Source of the DNA: Oscillospiraceae bacterium
Lineage (GTDB): Bacteria; Bacillota; Clostridia; Oscillospirales; Ruminococcaceae
Direction of reading: 5' to 3'
Assembly (NCBI GenBank): GCA_020024285.1
Contig: JAHHTZ010000004.1
Coordinates: 124,001-188,000, forward strand
Length of the DNA stretch: 64,000 bases
Part shown: positions 1-9,028 of the stretch, one piece after another
Layout: the number at the start of each line of letters is the position of its first letter
Numbering within the stretch: the first letter of the stretch is position 1
The notes under the pieces: generated by a model
Seen by the model: the letters and a program-made list of their open reading frames with translations, nothing else
Told to the model about the DNA's origin: nothing
The model's database searches: none
Program-made: the position numbers and the translations under genes

Positions 1-292
1 GCCACAGACCATAGCTGAGGAAAAAGCCCTCCCCAAACGTCCTTGCTCCGTTGAGGAACACGAGCGCCAGCGCCAGAAGGACTGTGATCGTCAGGATCGC
101 GACCGACTTTCGGACGAGGACAGCAGGCGGGAGCTTTTTCTGTTCGGCGCAGATCAGCCCCAGCTCTCTGGCGCGCGCCCGAATCGCGGGCGGATAGTCG
201 GAAAGCCATGCCAGCGGGTTTCGGATGACGGACGGCACAACGACGATTGTAAAAAGCAGGCACCCAACCACTGCTTCCATCCAGAATATCAT
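1..292 (-). CDS. Uncharacterised membrane protein, 3' end outside window
   Basis: This reading frame starts with ATG at 292 and runs off the left edge, so only the first 97 codons are present. An AGGAGG ribosome binding site lies just upstream. The protein opens with a hydrophobic helix (residues 1-23), has a soluble stretch with a conserved-looking SDYPPAIRARARELGLI segment (about 33-50), and a second hydrophobic helix at about 69-83. I do not recognise the family with certainty; similar small clostridial membrane proteins carry no assigned function. The gene is short for a transporter permease, and nothing visible supports a specific substrate. Confidence 0.75.
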   Translation of the reverse strand, partial: MIFWMEAVVGCLLFTIVVVPSVIRNPLAWLSDYPPAIRARARELGLICAEQKKLPPAVLVRKSVAILTITVLLALALVFLNGARTFGEGFFLSYGLW

Positions 293-311
293 GTTCTCGC
301 CTCCTGTACAC

Positions 312-428
312 GTATTTCATGCTGACGCATGAAATACTACGAGGATGACGCAGTTCACGCTGGCGCATGAACTGGCACATCCTCGGCTTGGTTCGGAAGT
401 ACACATAGTTCATGCTAAAGCATGAACT
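312..428. repeat. Cluster of three palindromic hairpin elements
   Basis: Three short inverted repeats follow one another between the membrane protein gene and pepP: arms GTATTTCATGC/GCATGAAATAC (312-337), CAGTTCACGC/GCATGAACTG (351-374, one mismatch) and AGTTCATGC/GCATGAACT (407-428, 4-nt loop). The middle one sits inside an outer stem CGAGGATG/CATCCTCG (340-347 with 378-385). The linker CTCGGCTTGGTTCGGAAG at 382-399 nearly matches the reverse complement of part of the 44-bp repeats at 56.5-56.9 kb, so this looks like another member of that family in the opposite orientation. Confidence 0.75.
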
Positions 429-440
429 GCCTTCTCGTTG

Positions 441-467
441 CAAAAACAGCCTGAAAGGCTATTTTTG
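441..467 (-). terminator. Intrinsic terminator of the aminopeptidase P gene
   Basis: Stem AGCCT/AGGCT with a 3-nt loop, flanked by A and T runs on both sides, directly after the pepP stop codon. The T run follows the stem in both directions, so it may stop transcription from either side. Confidence 0.65.
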
Positions 468-2246
468 TTATATGGCTTTCGTTGCCTTTTCGAGCCACTG
501 TTTTGCACGGGCGCTGACGTGCGGTGCAACCGTTTCGTAAACATGCTTATGGTAATCGTTGAGCCACTTGATCTCTGCGGCAGTCATCAGGGACAGGTCG
601 AGGCAGGTGGTGTCGATTGGAACCACGGTGAAGGTTTCAAAGTGGTAGAACTGACCGTACTCCGTTTTCTCGCCCTTGCGTACCACAACGGCGTTTTCGG
701 TGCGGATGCCGTGCGAGCCTTCGGTATAGATGCCCGGCTCGATGGTGAGCACCATGCCCTCCTTGAGCGGAACATCGCTGCGGAAGCTCTGCGGACCCTC
801 GTGGACATTGAGCAGGTAGCCCACGCCGTGACCGGTTCCGCAGCGGTAATCGAGTCCGAGCTGCCAGAGGTTGTTGCGGGAGAGAATATCAAGCTCACGT
901 CCGCAGATGCCCTCTTTCCAGTGCGCGGTGGTCAGTGCGATCACGCTCTTGAGAACGATGGTGAAGTCGCGGCGTTCCTCGTCGGTGATTTCACCCAGTG
1001 CAAAGGTTCGGGTGGTGTCGGTCGTGCCCATCAGGTACTGACCGCCGCTGTCGTTGAGCAGCAGGTGGCTGCGCTCGATCTTCTTTGCGGTGTCAGGCTG
1101 CGGTGCGTAGTGCATCATTGCAGCGTTTTCGCGGTAGCCGATGATGGAGATGAAGCTGTCCCCCTTAAAGTTCGGCTGCTGCTGACGGAAGGACAGAAGC
1201 TTCTCGGAGAGGGTCCATTCGGTGTGGGATGCGCCGTGTTCCATCTCCTCAAACAGCCAGCCGTAGAACTCTGCTTCGGCACAGCCATCGTAGAGGTAGG
1301 CTTTGAAGGTGTTTGCGGTTTCTGTTTCGTTTTTGCATGCCTTCATCAGCGGGATCGGGCTTGTTTTTTCCATCACGGTGAACTGTGGGTTGGAGGATAC
1401 TGCTTCATAAAGGCTGAAGTTTGCCTCCGCCTTGTCGCACAGTACTGCGAGCTTCTCGCCTTTCTTGGAAAGCTCGTCGAAAACATCCTCGTATGCGTGG
1501 ATCTCGACGCCGTTTTCCTTGAGGGTTTTTACCACAGCGCTTGGAACGCGGCTGCTGTCTGTATAGAGGATGGCTTCGCTCTGGGAAACAAATCCGTAAG
1601 AGATCAGCACCGGATTGCACATGACATCGTTTGCACGGATGTTGTAAAGCCATGCGATGTTGTCGAGCTTGCTGAGTACGAGCGCATCCGCCTCCTGCTT
1701 TTTAAGCTCCTCGCGCAGCTCCTTGAGCTTATCGGCGGTCGATTTTCCGCAGTATTCGAGCGGAAGATCGTAAACCTCGGTCAGCTCCTCCTTCGGGCGT
1801 TCCTCCCAGGTTTCGTTTGCATAGTCTACGTGGGTATTGATGGTGATGTTTTTCTTGTCCCACTCGTCCTTGAGCTTTTTGACATAGGCTGCGGAAAAGA
1901 GGCGTCCGTTGATGCCCACAACGGAGCCTTCGGGCAGATGCTCTGCAAGGTATTTCTGGATGGACGGCGTTTCCGGCTCGGACGCCTTAAAGAGGATGCC
2001 CTCGCCTGCGCTCAGCTCTGCTGCCGCCTGGATGTAGTATCTGCCGTCGGTCCAAAGCCCTGCCATATCCTTTGTGATCACAAAGGTGCCTGCCTCCCCG
2101 GTGAAGCCGGAAAGATATGTAACAGTCTGCCAGTGACTGGTAAAGTATTCGCTCATATGGGGATCTGCGCCCGGAATGATGCAGGCAGCGATGCCGTTTT
2201 CCTGCATTTTCTGACGCACTTTGCCGATTCTTTCGTTGATTGTCAT
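468..2246 (-). CDS. pepP: Xaa-Pro aminopeptidase (M24B, long form)
   Basis: This metallopeptidase removes the N-terminal residue from peptides with proline at position 2. At 592 residues it is the three-domain long form, like eukaryotic cytosolic aminopeptidase P: two creatinase-type N-terminal domains (about 1-310), the pita-bread catalytic domain (about 315-530) and a short C-terminal M24_C region. The dinuclear metal ligands are all visible: D399 in LLLNDSGG, D410 in GTTDTTRT, H473 in GTGHGVGY, E504 in TIEPGIY and E517 in RTENAV. There is no signal peptide, so it acts in the cytoplasm on imported peptides. Start ATG at 2246 follows a GGGAGG site. The gene lies 147 bp downstream of hisS in the same direction; cotranscription is possible but not shown. 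Confidence 0.95.
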   Translation of the reverse strand: MTINERIGKVRQKMQENGIAACIIPGADPHMSEYFTSHWQTVTYLSGFTGEAGTFVITKDMAGLWTDGRYYIQAAAELSAGEGILFKASEPETPSIQKYLAEHLPEGSVVGINGRLFSAAYVKKLKDEWDKKNITINTHVDYANETWEERPKEELTEVYDLPLEYCGKSTADKLKELREELKKQEADALVLSKLDNIAWLYNIRANDVMCNPVLISYGFVSQSEAILYTDSSRVPSAVVKTLKENGVEIHAYEDVFDELSKKGEKLAVLCDKAEANFSLYEAVSSNPQFTVMEKTSPIPLMKACKNETETANTFKAYLYDGCAEAEFYGWLFEEMEHGASHTEWTLSEKLLSFRQQQPNFKGDSFISIIGYRENAAMMHYAPQPDTAKKIERSHLLLNDSGGQYLMGTTDTTRTFALGEITDEERRDFTIVLKSVIALTTAHWKEGICGRELDILSRNNLWQLGLDYRCGTGHGVGYLLNVHEGPQSFRSDVPLKEGMVLTIEPGIYTEGSHGIRTENAVVVRKGEKTEYGQFYHFETFTVVPIDTTCLDLSLMTAAEIKWLNDYHKHVYETVAPHVSARAKQWLEKATKAI

Positions 2247-2393
2247 AGTGAAAAATCCCTCCCGAAACTATATTGCATTCACCCGCAGGGATGCGGGCTG
2301 CCACGATAAGTATAGCATACTGCATGGAATCTGCAAGGCGCAGGAAGTACAAAGTTCTGTTCCATTTTTTGGTGAAATTTGAGGTCTTTTGTT

Positions 2394-3638
2394 CTATTCC
2401 TGCGCGCCCAAAACCTTGATCTCGTCGTTGTCGGCAAAGGCAGCGCAGGAGAATCCCTGTGCTTCCAGCGTGCCGAGCTGCTTGCCGAGCTTCTTCGCCT
2501 GCGGCAGGATGGTGACTGCATACTGCGCGCGCAGGGCAGCGGCTTTTTTCATCACATCGAGGAACTCGGCTTCGCTGCGGTAGAGCAGCGCGAGCTTCTC
2601 CTTCTCTTCCGGGACGGTGAAGCCCTGTTCCATCAGGATGCCGCAGATGCGCTCGAAGCCGATGGAAAATCCCACGGCAGGAACCTGCTGGTTAAGGAAT
2701 TTCCCCACCATATTGTCGTAGCGTCCGCCGCCGGCAACGGCTCCGGAAAAGTTTTCGCAGACCACTTCAAAGACGATGCCGGTATAGTACCCCTGTCCGC
2801 GCACGAGGCTTGGGCAGTACTGGATGCGGTATGCGCCGTTCGAAAGTGCGGTCACGGTGTCGATGACGCAGCGCAGGTTTTCCCCGAAGGTGGGGTCGTC
2901 GCAGTAGGAGGCAACGCGTGCAAGGTCAAATTCGCCTTTATGCAAAAATTCCGTGAGGGCATCGACTGCCCCGGTCGGACAATTTTTTTCGCGCAGCTCG
3001 TCTGCTACACCGTCTGCACCGATCTTGTCGAGCTTATCGAAGGAGATGCACACACTGTCGAGCGTATCGGCTGCAAATCCCATCGCGGAGAGCATCCCGC
3101 GCAGCAGGCGGCGGTCGTTGATGTTGATGGTGAAGTCCCCGAAGCCGATTTTTAAGAGCGCACGCGCTGTGACGTCGATCAGCTCGATTTCTGCATGGAT
3201 GCTCTCGTCGCCGATGATGTCGATGTCGCACTGGACAAATTCGCGCATCCTGCCCTTCTGCGGACGCTCCGCACGGAACACGCGGTCGGTCTGGATGACC
3301 TTGAAGGGGGTGGGCAGCTTGTCCCGATTGGCGGCATAGTAGCGGGAGAGCGGCAGCGTGAGGTCGTAGCGCATCCCCATGTCGGAAAGCTCCTTTTCCT
3401 CCCCTGTTTTGAGTGCAGCGTCGAGCTTGTCGCCGCGCTTGAGCACCTTAAAAATCAGGTTGAGGTTGTCGCCGCCCTCGCTCTTGTCCAGATTTTCCAT
3501 ATCCTCGAGGATCGGGGTGCCGATGCGCTCAAAGCCGCTTGCACGATATACTTTTAAAATCTCGCCCTGCACATAATCTCTCAGACGCTGTTCGGGCGGC
3601 AGATAATCTTTCATTCCTTTTAATGGATTGGTTTTCAT
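2394..3638 (-). CDS. hisS: Histidine--tRNA ligase
   Basis: Class II aminoacyl-tRNA synthetase that charges tRNA-His. The 414-residue protein shows class II motif 2 (FRAERPQKGRMREFVQCD, about 121-138), the histidine-specific loop LVRGQGYYTG near 275, GGGRYDNMVG near 300 and motif 3 (AVGFSIGFER, about 317). A C-terminal anticodon-binding domain follows (about 330-414), so this is a true synthetase and not the HisZ paralogue. The frame is open further upstream, but the ATG at 3638 is preferred because GGAGG sits eight bases before it and the protein then begins MKTNPLKGMKDYLP as in the family. The leader of roughly 50 nt is too short for a T-box, and none was seen. Confidence 0.95.
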   Translation of the reverse strand: MKTNPLKGMKDYLPPEQRLRDYVQGEILKVYRASGFERIGTPILEDMENLDKSEGGDNLNLIFKVLKRGDKLDAALKTGEEKELSDMGMRYDLTLPLSRYYAANRDKLPTPFKVIQTDRVFRAERPQKGRMREFVQCDIDIIGDESIHAEIELIDVTARALLKIGFGDFTININDRRLLRGMLSAMGFAADTLDSVCISFDKLDKIGADGVADELREKNCPTGAVDALTEFLHKGEFDLARVASYCDDPTFGENLRCVIDTVTALSNGAYRIQYCPSLVRGQGYYTGIVFEVVCENFSGAVAGGGRYDNMVGKFLNQQVPAVGFSIGFERICGILMEQGFTVPEEKEKLALLYRSEAEFLDVMKKAAALRAQYAVTILPQAKKLGKQLGTLEAQGFSCAAFADNDEIKVLGAQE

Positions 3639-3690
3639 TCTCTGTTCCTCCATTCGTTGTGTTGTTTCCCATCCGGCGTGATATACCTCC

Positions 3691-3720
3691 ATTTTATCCT
3701 GTCAAAGGGAGCTTTGTCAA
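3691..3720 (-). promoter_or_regulatory. Promoter of hisS
   Basis: Read on the minus strand, TTGACA (3720-3715) and TAAAAT (3696-3691) are separated by 18 bp. This matches the sigma-A consensus closely and lies about 50 bp before the hisS start. Confidence 0.75.
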
Positions 3721-3756
3721 TCCTTCGCCCTGCGGGGGGATTTACAAACTTTTCGC

Positions 3757-3785
3757 TTGTCTTTTCTGCCCTCTTTTCGTATAAT
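3757..3785 (+). promoter_or_regulatory. Promoter of traX-like gene
   Basis: TTGTCT (3757-3762), 17-bp spacer, TATAAT (3780-3785), then a TTAGGAGG ribosome binding site and the ATG at 3829. It diverges from the hisS promoter within a 190-bp intergenic region. Confidence 0.75.
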
Positions 3786-3828
3786 TTAATCAAATCGAAG
3801 CATCCCGCTTCCCTTAGGAGGAATTTTT

Positions 3829-4608
3829 ATGACACACAGCCGCAATCTCCCGCAGAACAGCCCCTTTTTGCATCCGCCTTTTGGCGGGATCTCCGCGTTT
3901 GCCCTTCGGGTCTTTGCGATCCTCTTCATGGTGCTTGACCATCTCTGGGCAAAGCTCATCCCCGGCAGCTTCTGGATGACGTGCGTGGGACGTCTTGCCT
4001 TTCCGATCTTTGCATTTCAGGTGGTGGAGGGGTTCTTTCACACGCACGATCTCTCCCGCTATATCAAGCGGCTGCTGGTATTTGCGCTGCTTTCGGAAAT
4101 TCCGTTCGATCTCTTTTACTCCGGCAGCGTCTTTTTCCCCTTCCATCAAAACGTCCTCTTCACGCTCCTGCTCGGACTGCTCGCCATCTCTGCGATGGAA
4201 CGCGCCAAAACGATGAAAAGCCGCTTGCGGGCGGCAGCCTTCGGCATCGCGGTGCCGCTGCTTGCGGTGCTGCTTGGGCAGATCCTCTTTGTCGATTACG
4301 CGGGCTTGGGCGTGATGACGGTGATCGCCTTCTATCTCCTGCGCGGCTTCCCGTTTGCATGGGTGGGGCAGTTTTTGTTCCTGCTGTTCTTTCACGGGGT
4401 CCTGTTCAGCGGACAGATCCTCACGTTCTCCCTCTTCGGGACACAAATCCATGTGACCCAGCAGGGGCTGGCGGTGTTTTCACTCCTTTTCATCTGGCTG
4501 TATAACGGCAAGCCCGGACACCACAGCCGCGCCGTCCGGTGGGGCGGGTATCTCTTCTACCCCATCCATATGCTCATCATCTACGCTTTGGTGCGTATTT
4601 TTCTGTAG
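3829..4608 (+). CDS. TraX family integral membrane protein
   Basis: A 259-residue polytopic membrane protein with about seven or eight hydrophobic helices. It resembles the TraX family, named for the F-plasmid pilin N-acetylase. Recognisable features are the N-terminal FALRVFAILFMVLDH segment (about 25-39), GRLAFPIFAFQVVEGFFHT with the following Y-x-x-R-L helix, and the C-terminal YLFYPIHMLIIY segment. In Firmicutes these chromosomal homologues are not linked to conjugation genes, and there are none here, so a membrane acyltransferase role is plausible but the substrate is unknown. The start follows a strong GGAGG. It stands alone between its own promoter and a strong terminator. Confidence 0.85.
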   Translation: MTHSRNLPQNSPFLHPPFGGISAFALRVFAILFMVLDHLWAKLIPGSFWMTCVGRLAFPIFAFQVVEGFFHTHDLSRYIKRLLVFALLSEIPFDLFYSGSVFFPFHQNVLFTLLLGLLAISAMERAKTMKSRLRAAAFGIAVPLLAVLLGQILFVDYAGLGVMTVIAFYLLRGFPFAWVGQFLFLLFFHGVLFSGQILTFSLFGTQIHVTQQGLAVFSLLFIWLYNGKPGHHSRAVRWGGYLFYPIHMLIIYALVRIFL

Positions 4609-4622
4609 ATGATCCCAAACGC

Positions 4623-4664
4623 AAACAGACCCACCGTGCCTTTATTAAGGCGGTGGGTCTGTTT
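4623..4664. terminator. Bidirectional terminator between traX-like gene and atp operon
   Basis: A 14-bp perfect stem, AAACAGACCCACCG paired with CGGTGGGTCTGTTT, 14-nt loop, with T-rich tracts on both sides. It ends the rightward traX-like transcript and the leftward atp operon. Confidence 0.85.
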
Positions 4665-4700
4665 CGTTTTCCTTCGATAGAAGGAACGCACGTTATGAAG

Positions 4701-5099
4701 TTATTCGCAGACTTTGAGGCGAACCAGTGCTCTTTTGAGCTGAGCCTGCATTGCTTTTTGTTCGTGATCGTCCAATTTCTGACTCAGTGCTTTTTCTGCT
4801 TCTTCTTTGGAACGGCGCGCACGTTCCACATCGATGTCATCTGCCCACTCAAAGGTGGCAGCCACGATGCGAACCTGATCTTTGGTGACGGTCAGCAGTC
4901 CGCCGATGCAGGCTGCACGGCGTGTCTGACCATCGGATAATACGGCGTGTGCCTCGCCCATGCCCAGTGCTGTGACATAATCTGCATGGCCTGCAAGGAT
5001 GCACACGTCGCCGCCAATGGTGCGCACGATGATTTTCTGAGCCTCGCCGTCATAGGCAAGGCCGGTTGGGGTCACAATCTGAAGATGATAGCTCTTCAT
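4701..5099 (-). CDS. atpC: ATP synthase F1 epsilon subunit
   Basis: The 132-residue epsilon subunit of the central stalk. It has the N-terminal beta-sandwich (about 1-84, starting MKSYHLQIVTPTGLAYDGEAQ) and the C-terminal helical hairpin rich in Arg, Lys and Glu (about 88-132) that can inhibit ATP hydrolysis. It is the last gene of the operon, three bases after atpD, and a strong terminator follows. The length is normal for bacterial epsilon subunits. Confidence 0.95.
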   Translation of the reverse strand: MKSYHLQIVTPTGLAYDGEAQKIIVRTIGGDVCILAGHADYVTALGMGEAHAVLSDGQTRRAACIGGLLTVTKDQVRIVAATFEWADDIDVERARRSKEEAEKALSQKLDDHEQKAMQAQLKRALVRLKVCE

Positions 5100-5102
5100 C
5101 GT

Positions 5103-6500
5103 TTATTCCCCTTTCTTTGCTTTTTCCACTGCCTCGTCAATGGTACCAACGAAGAGGAATGCAGACTCAGGAAGATCGTCGTGCTTGCCTTCGATGATTT
5201 CTTTGAACCCGCGGATGGTCTCTTTCAGAGGAACGTATTTACCTTCCATACCGGTAAACTGTTCTGCAACGGTAAACGGCTGGGAGAGGAAACGCTGGAT
5301 CTTTCTTGCGCGGGATACGGTCAACTTATCGTCTTCGCTCAGTTCGTCCATACCCATGATGGCGATGATATCCTGAAGCTCTTTGTAGCGCTGGAGGATA
5401 CTCTGAACCTGTCTTGCAACCTCATAGTGCTCCTGACCGATGACGTCCGGAGTCAAGATACGGCTGCTGGACTCCAATGGGTCAACTGCCGGATAGATAC
5501 CGAGGGAAGCGATGTTACGGCTCAGTACGGTTTTTGCATCCAAGTGTGCAAAGGTGGTAGCCGGAGCCGGGTCAGTCAGGTCGTCCGCAGGAACGTAAAC
5601 TGCCTGTACGGAGGTGATGGAGCCGCGTTTTGTAGAAGTGATTCGCTCCTGCAAGGCACCCATCTCGGTTGCCAGGGTTGGCTGGTAACCTACCGCAGAC
5701 GGCATACGTCCGAGCAGTGCGGATACCTCGGAGCCTGCCTGTGTGAAACGGAAGATGTTGTCGATAAACAGCAATACGTCCTGACCTTCTTTGTCACGGA
5801 AGTATTCTGCCATGGTCAGACCGGACAGAGCCACACGCATACGAGCCCCAGGCGGTTCGTTCATCTGGCCGTATACCAGTGCTGTTTTGTTGATAACGCC
5901 GGATTCCTGCATCTCCATGTACAGGTCGTTGCCCTCACGGGTACGCTCACCTACACCGGTGAATACAGAGATACCGCCGTGCTGTTTTGCAATGTTGTTG
6001 ATGAGCTCCATGATGATAACGGTTTTGCCTACGCCGGCGCCGCCGAACAAACCGATTTTACCACCTTTTGCGTATGGAGCGATCAAGTCGATTACTTTGA
6101 TACCGGTTTCGAGGATCTCAGTGGTGCTCTCCTGCTCCTCATAGGATGGAGCGTGGCGGTGAATCGGCCAGTGTTCCTCGGTTTCCGGGGTTGGTTTATT
6201 GTCTACTGCTTCTCCAAGCAGGTTGAAAATACGTCCCAGTGTTTCTTTGCCAACGGGAACGGTGATTGGGCCATTGGTATCAACAGCTTTTACACCGCGC
6301 ACAAGTCCGTCTGTGGAACTCATGGCAATGCATCGAACCACGTTGTCTCCGATATGCTGGGCAACTTCTGCGGTCATTGTTTTGCCGTTGTGCTCGATGT
6401 GGATGGCATTGAGCAGGTTTGGCAGATGACCGTCAGCAAACTTGATGTCGAGTACAGGTCCAACAACTTGAACAACAGTACCAACGTTTTGCTCGTTCAT
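5103..6500 (-). CDS. atpD: ATP synthase F1 beta subunit
   Basis: Catalytic beta subunit, 465 residues. It carries the P-loop GGAGVGKT near residue 150, the GERTREGNDL segment, the ALSGLTMAEYFRD region and the DELSEDD loop of the C-terminal domain that contacts gamma. Two in-frame ATGs lie at 6506 and 6500. The second is preferred because AAAGGAG is only two bases from the first but eight from the second, giving the N-terminus MNEQNVGTVVQVVGP. Near-full consensus sequence makes this one of the safest calls in the window. Confidence 0.97.
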   Translation of the reverse strand: MNEQNVGTVVQVVGPVLDIKFADGHLPNLLNAIHIEHNGKTMTAEVAQHIGDNVVRCIAMSSTDGLVRGVKAVDTNGPITVPVGKETLGRIFNLLGEAVDNKPTPETEEHWPIHRHAPSYEEQESTTEILETGIKVIDLIAPYAKGGKIGLFGGAGVGKTVIIMELINNIAKQHGGISVFTGVGERTREGNDLYMEMQESGVINKTALVYGQMNEPPGARMRVALSGLTMAEYFRDKEGQDVLLFIDNIFRFTQAGSEVSALLGRMPSAVGYQPTLATEMGALQERITSTKRGSITSVQAVYVPADDLTDPAPATTFAHLDAKTVLSRNIASLGIYPAVDPLESSSRILTPDVIGQEHYEVARQVQSILQRYKELQDIIAIMGMDELSEDDKLTVSRARKIQRFLSQPFTVAEQFTGMEGKYVPLKETIRGFKEIIEGKHDDLPESAFLFVGTIDEAVEKAKKGE

Positions 6501-6536
6501 GTGCATATCTCCTTTATCTTTCTGAAAGCCGCCGCC

Positions 6537-7400
6537 TTATTGTTCGGCACCGGCGACGATTTCGGTGATTTCCTGTGTGATCGCGCCCTGTCTTGCACGG
6601 TTGTACTTGAGGCTGAGGGAATCGATCATTTCTCCTGCGTTTTTGCTTGCTGCGTCCATTGCGGTGCGGCGTGCGGCAACCTCGGATGCCCAGGATTCAC
6701 TGAGTGCGCCATACACGATACCGGAAACATATTCCGGCACGATGGCGTCATATACAGCTTCGCTGCTTGGTTCGTAAATGATAAGACCTTTCGGACTGCG
6801 CGGCTCGTTGCTCTTTTCGTCACGATGTGGGTCGTTGAGCGGCAAAACGCGCATCACAGCCGGATTCTGGCTGAGCATGGAAACAAAGTTCGTGTAGCCT
6901 ACATACAGCTCGTCGAAGTCTTTGTTCAAAAATCCCTGTGCCAAAAGCTGTGCGATGCTGTAGCAGTCGCTGATGGTAACTTCTTCTGCCACGGCATATT
7001 CTCTTGACACCACTTCCAGCTTGTGATGGTCGCAGTATTCCAGTGCCTTCTTGCCGATCGGCAGCACGCACACCGGCTTGTCGCCCATGTGTGCCACAAC
7101 AGCCTTGAAGAGGTTGCTGTTATAGCCGCCTGCCAATCCGCGGTCGCCCGCGATCATGACATAACAGGTCTTTTCCACCGGGCGCTGGAGCACGAACGGG
7201 GAGCTGAAATCGGTATTGCTCATCGCAATATCGTTGAGCGCCTCGTGGATGATGTTAAAGTATGGACGGCTGCGTTCCACCCGTTCTCTCGCTTTGCGGA
7301 GTTTGGAGGATGCAACCAGCTCCATCGCTTTGGTGATCTGCATCGTGCTTTCCACGCTTTTGATCCGGTTCTTGATATCTTTCATGGAAGCTCCTGCCAT
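6537..7400 (-). CDS. atpG: ATP synthase F1 gamma subunit
   Basis: Rotor shaft subunit, 287 residues. The N-terminal helix (MKDIKNRIKSVESTMQITKAMELVASSKLRKA, from residue 6) and the C-terminal helix (about 230-284, ending in the QGAITQEITEIVAGAEQ segment) form the coiled coil inside the alpha3beta3 ring. The first ATG at 7400 follows AAGGAG with a seven-base spacer, so the family sequence is preceded by MAGAS. It lies between atpA and atpD as usual. Confidence 0.96.
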   Translation of the reverse strand: MAGASMKDIKNRIKSVESTMQITKAMELVASSKLRKARERVERSRPYFNIIHEALNDIAMSNTDFSSPFVLQRPVEKTCYVMIAGDRGLAGGYNSNLFKAVVAHMGDKPVCVLPIGKKALEYCDHHKLEVVSREYAVAEEVTISDCYSIAQLLAQGFLNKDFDELYVGYTNFVSMLSQNPAVMRVLPLNDPHRDEKSNEPRSPKGLIIYEPSSEAVYDAIVPEYVSGIVYGALSESWASEVAARRTAMDAASKNAGEMIDSLSLKYNRARQGAITQEITEIVAGAEQ

Positions 7401-7461
7401 AAAAAGCTCCTTTCCGCCTTCGTGGCTTAGTTTGAAGGAATGTTATGTTCTGACCCTTCCC

Positions 7462-8976
7462 CTATCTTGTCTTCAAAAAGGATGCTTTGTACTGGTTGAT
7501 TGCATCTTCCAGCTTTGCAGTATTTTCAGAAGACAGGTTGCCAGTCTGGTGGATGTCATCAAGAATGTCTGCGTGTGCAGTGGTAAGCTCGTTGTAGAGC
7601 CCCTGCTCGAAGGCAGAAATATCCTTTACCTCAATGTCAGACAGCATATCGTGTGTTACAGCGTAGATGATGGCTACCTGCAATGCAACGTCTACCGGGC
7701 GGTTGCGGTCCTGCTTGAGCACTTCCACGATGCGTTCACCCTGAGCAAGACGGCTCTTGGTATCGGCATCAAGGTCAGAACCAAACTGTGCAAAGCTTTG
7801 CAGCTCGCGGTACTGGGAGTACATCAGCTTCAGAGAGCCTGCAACCTTCTTCATCGCCTTGATCTGTGCGTTACCACCAACACGGCTTACGGAAATACCA
7901 GGGTTTACCGCTGGCATTACGCCGGAGTGGAACAGCTCTGTTTCAAGGAAGATCTGTCCGTCGGTGATGGAGATGACGTTGGTTGGGATGTAGGCGGAAA
8001 CGTCGCCTGCCTGTGTTTCGATGATCGGCAGAGCGGTCAGGCTGCCGCCGCCGTATTCGGGTGCAATTCGTGCTGCACGCTCCAAAAGACGGGAGTGCAG
8101 GTAGAATACGTCACCAGGGTAAGCTTCACGGCCCGGTGGACGACGGATGAGCAGGGACAGAGCACGGTAAGCTACCGCATGCTTGGAGAGGTCATCGTAA
8201 ACCACGAGAACATCCTTGCCCTGTGCCATAAAGTATTCACCCATTGCGCAGCCGGAGTATGGAGCGATGTACTGCAAAGGAGCAAGCTCACTTGCAGTAG
8301 AAGATACCACGATGGTGTAATCCATTGCGCCGTTGTCTTCGAGGGTCTGTACAAGCTGTGCTACGGTCGAGTTTTTCTGACCGATCGCTACATAGATACA
8401 GATTACGTCTTTGCCCTTCTGGTTGATGATGGTGTCGAGCGCAAGAACGGTTTTACCGGTCTGGCGGTCACCGATGATCAATTCACGCTGGCCGCGGCCG
8501 ATCGGGATCATGGAGTCGATTGCCTTGATACCGGTCTGAAGCGGAACGGATACGCTCTTTCGTTCGATGATGCCCGGAGCGTTGCTCTCGATTGGGCGGA
8601 ATTCGCTTGTTTCGATTGGACCCTTGCCGTCAACCGGCTGACCCAATGCATTTACAACACGGCCGATCAGGTTTTCGCCTACCGGTACGGAAACGACCTT
8701 GCCGGTACGTTTTACGACGTCGCCCTCTTTGATCCCTTCATCCGAACCCAGCATTACGATGGATACCGAGTTTTCTTCCAGGTTCAGAGCCATGCCGTAT
8801 TCGCCGTTTGAGAATTCTACCAGTTCGTTTGCCATACATTTTTCCAGTCCGGATGCTCTTGCGATACCGTCACCTACCAGAATTACGGTGCCGGTTTCAT
8901 CCTGCTGGATCTGATTGCCATAGTTTTTTATCTGGCTTTTAATAATGCTACTGATTTCTTCTGGACGTAAGTGCAT
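7462..8976 (-). CDS. atpA: ATP synthase F1 alpha subunit
   Basis: Non-catalytic nucleotide-binding alpha subunit, 504 residues. The P-loop GDRQTGKT is present near residue 170, with PYSGCAMGEYFM, RRPPGREAYPGDVFYLHSRLLERAA and the arginine-finger region around SVSRVGGNAQIKAMKK (about 365-380). The N-terminus MHLRPEEISSIIKSQI contacts the delta subunit. It sits 52 bp downstream of atpH. Confidence 0.97.
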   Translation of the reverse strand: MHLRPEEISSIIKSQIKNYGNQIQQDETGTVILVGDGIARASGLEKCMANELVEFSNGEYGMALNLEENSVSIVMLGSDEGIKEGDVVKRTGKVVSVPVGENLIGRVVNALGQPVDGKGPIETSEFRPIESNAPGIIERKSVSVPLQTGIKAIDSMIPIGRGQRELIIGDRQTGKTVLALDTIINQKGKDVICIYVAIGQKNSTVAQLVQTLEDNGAMDYTIVVSSTASELAPLQYIAPYSGCAMGEYFMAQGKDVLVVYDDLSKHAVAYRALSLLIRRPPGREAYPGDVFYLHSRLLERAARIAPEYGGGSLTALPIIETQAGDVSAYIPTNVISITDGQIFLETELFHSGVMPAVNPGISVSRVGGNAQIKAMKKVAGSLKLMYSQYRELQSFAQFGSDLDADTKSRLAQGERIVEVLKQDRNRPVDVALQVAIIYAVTHDMLSDIEVKDISAFEQGLYNELTTAHADILDDIHQTGNLSSENTAKLEDAINQYKASFLKTR

Positions 8977-9028
8977 AGTCTCACCAACTTTCCTTGTTCC
9001 AAACTATATTTGAGTTTTCCCGCTGCCG

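Noticed and set aside
438..2309. Long plus-strand frame opposite pepP
   Set aside because: It is an antisense shadow; the minus strand encodes an intact M24 peptidase with all metal ligands.
3640..3720. T-box riboswitch upstream of hisS
   Set aside because: The leader is only about 50 nt and lacks the T-box sequence and specifier stem.
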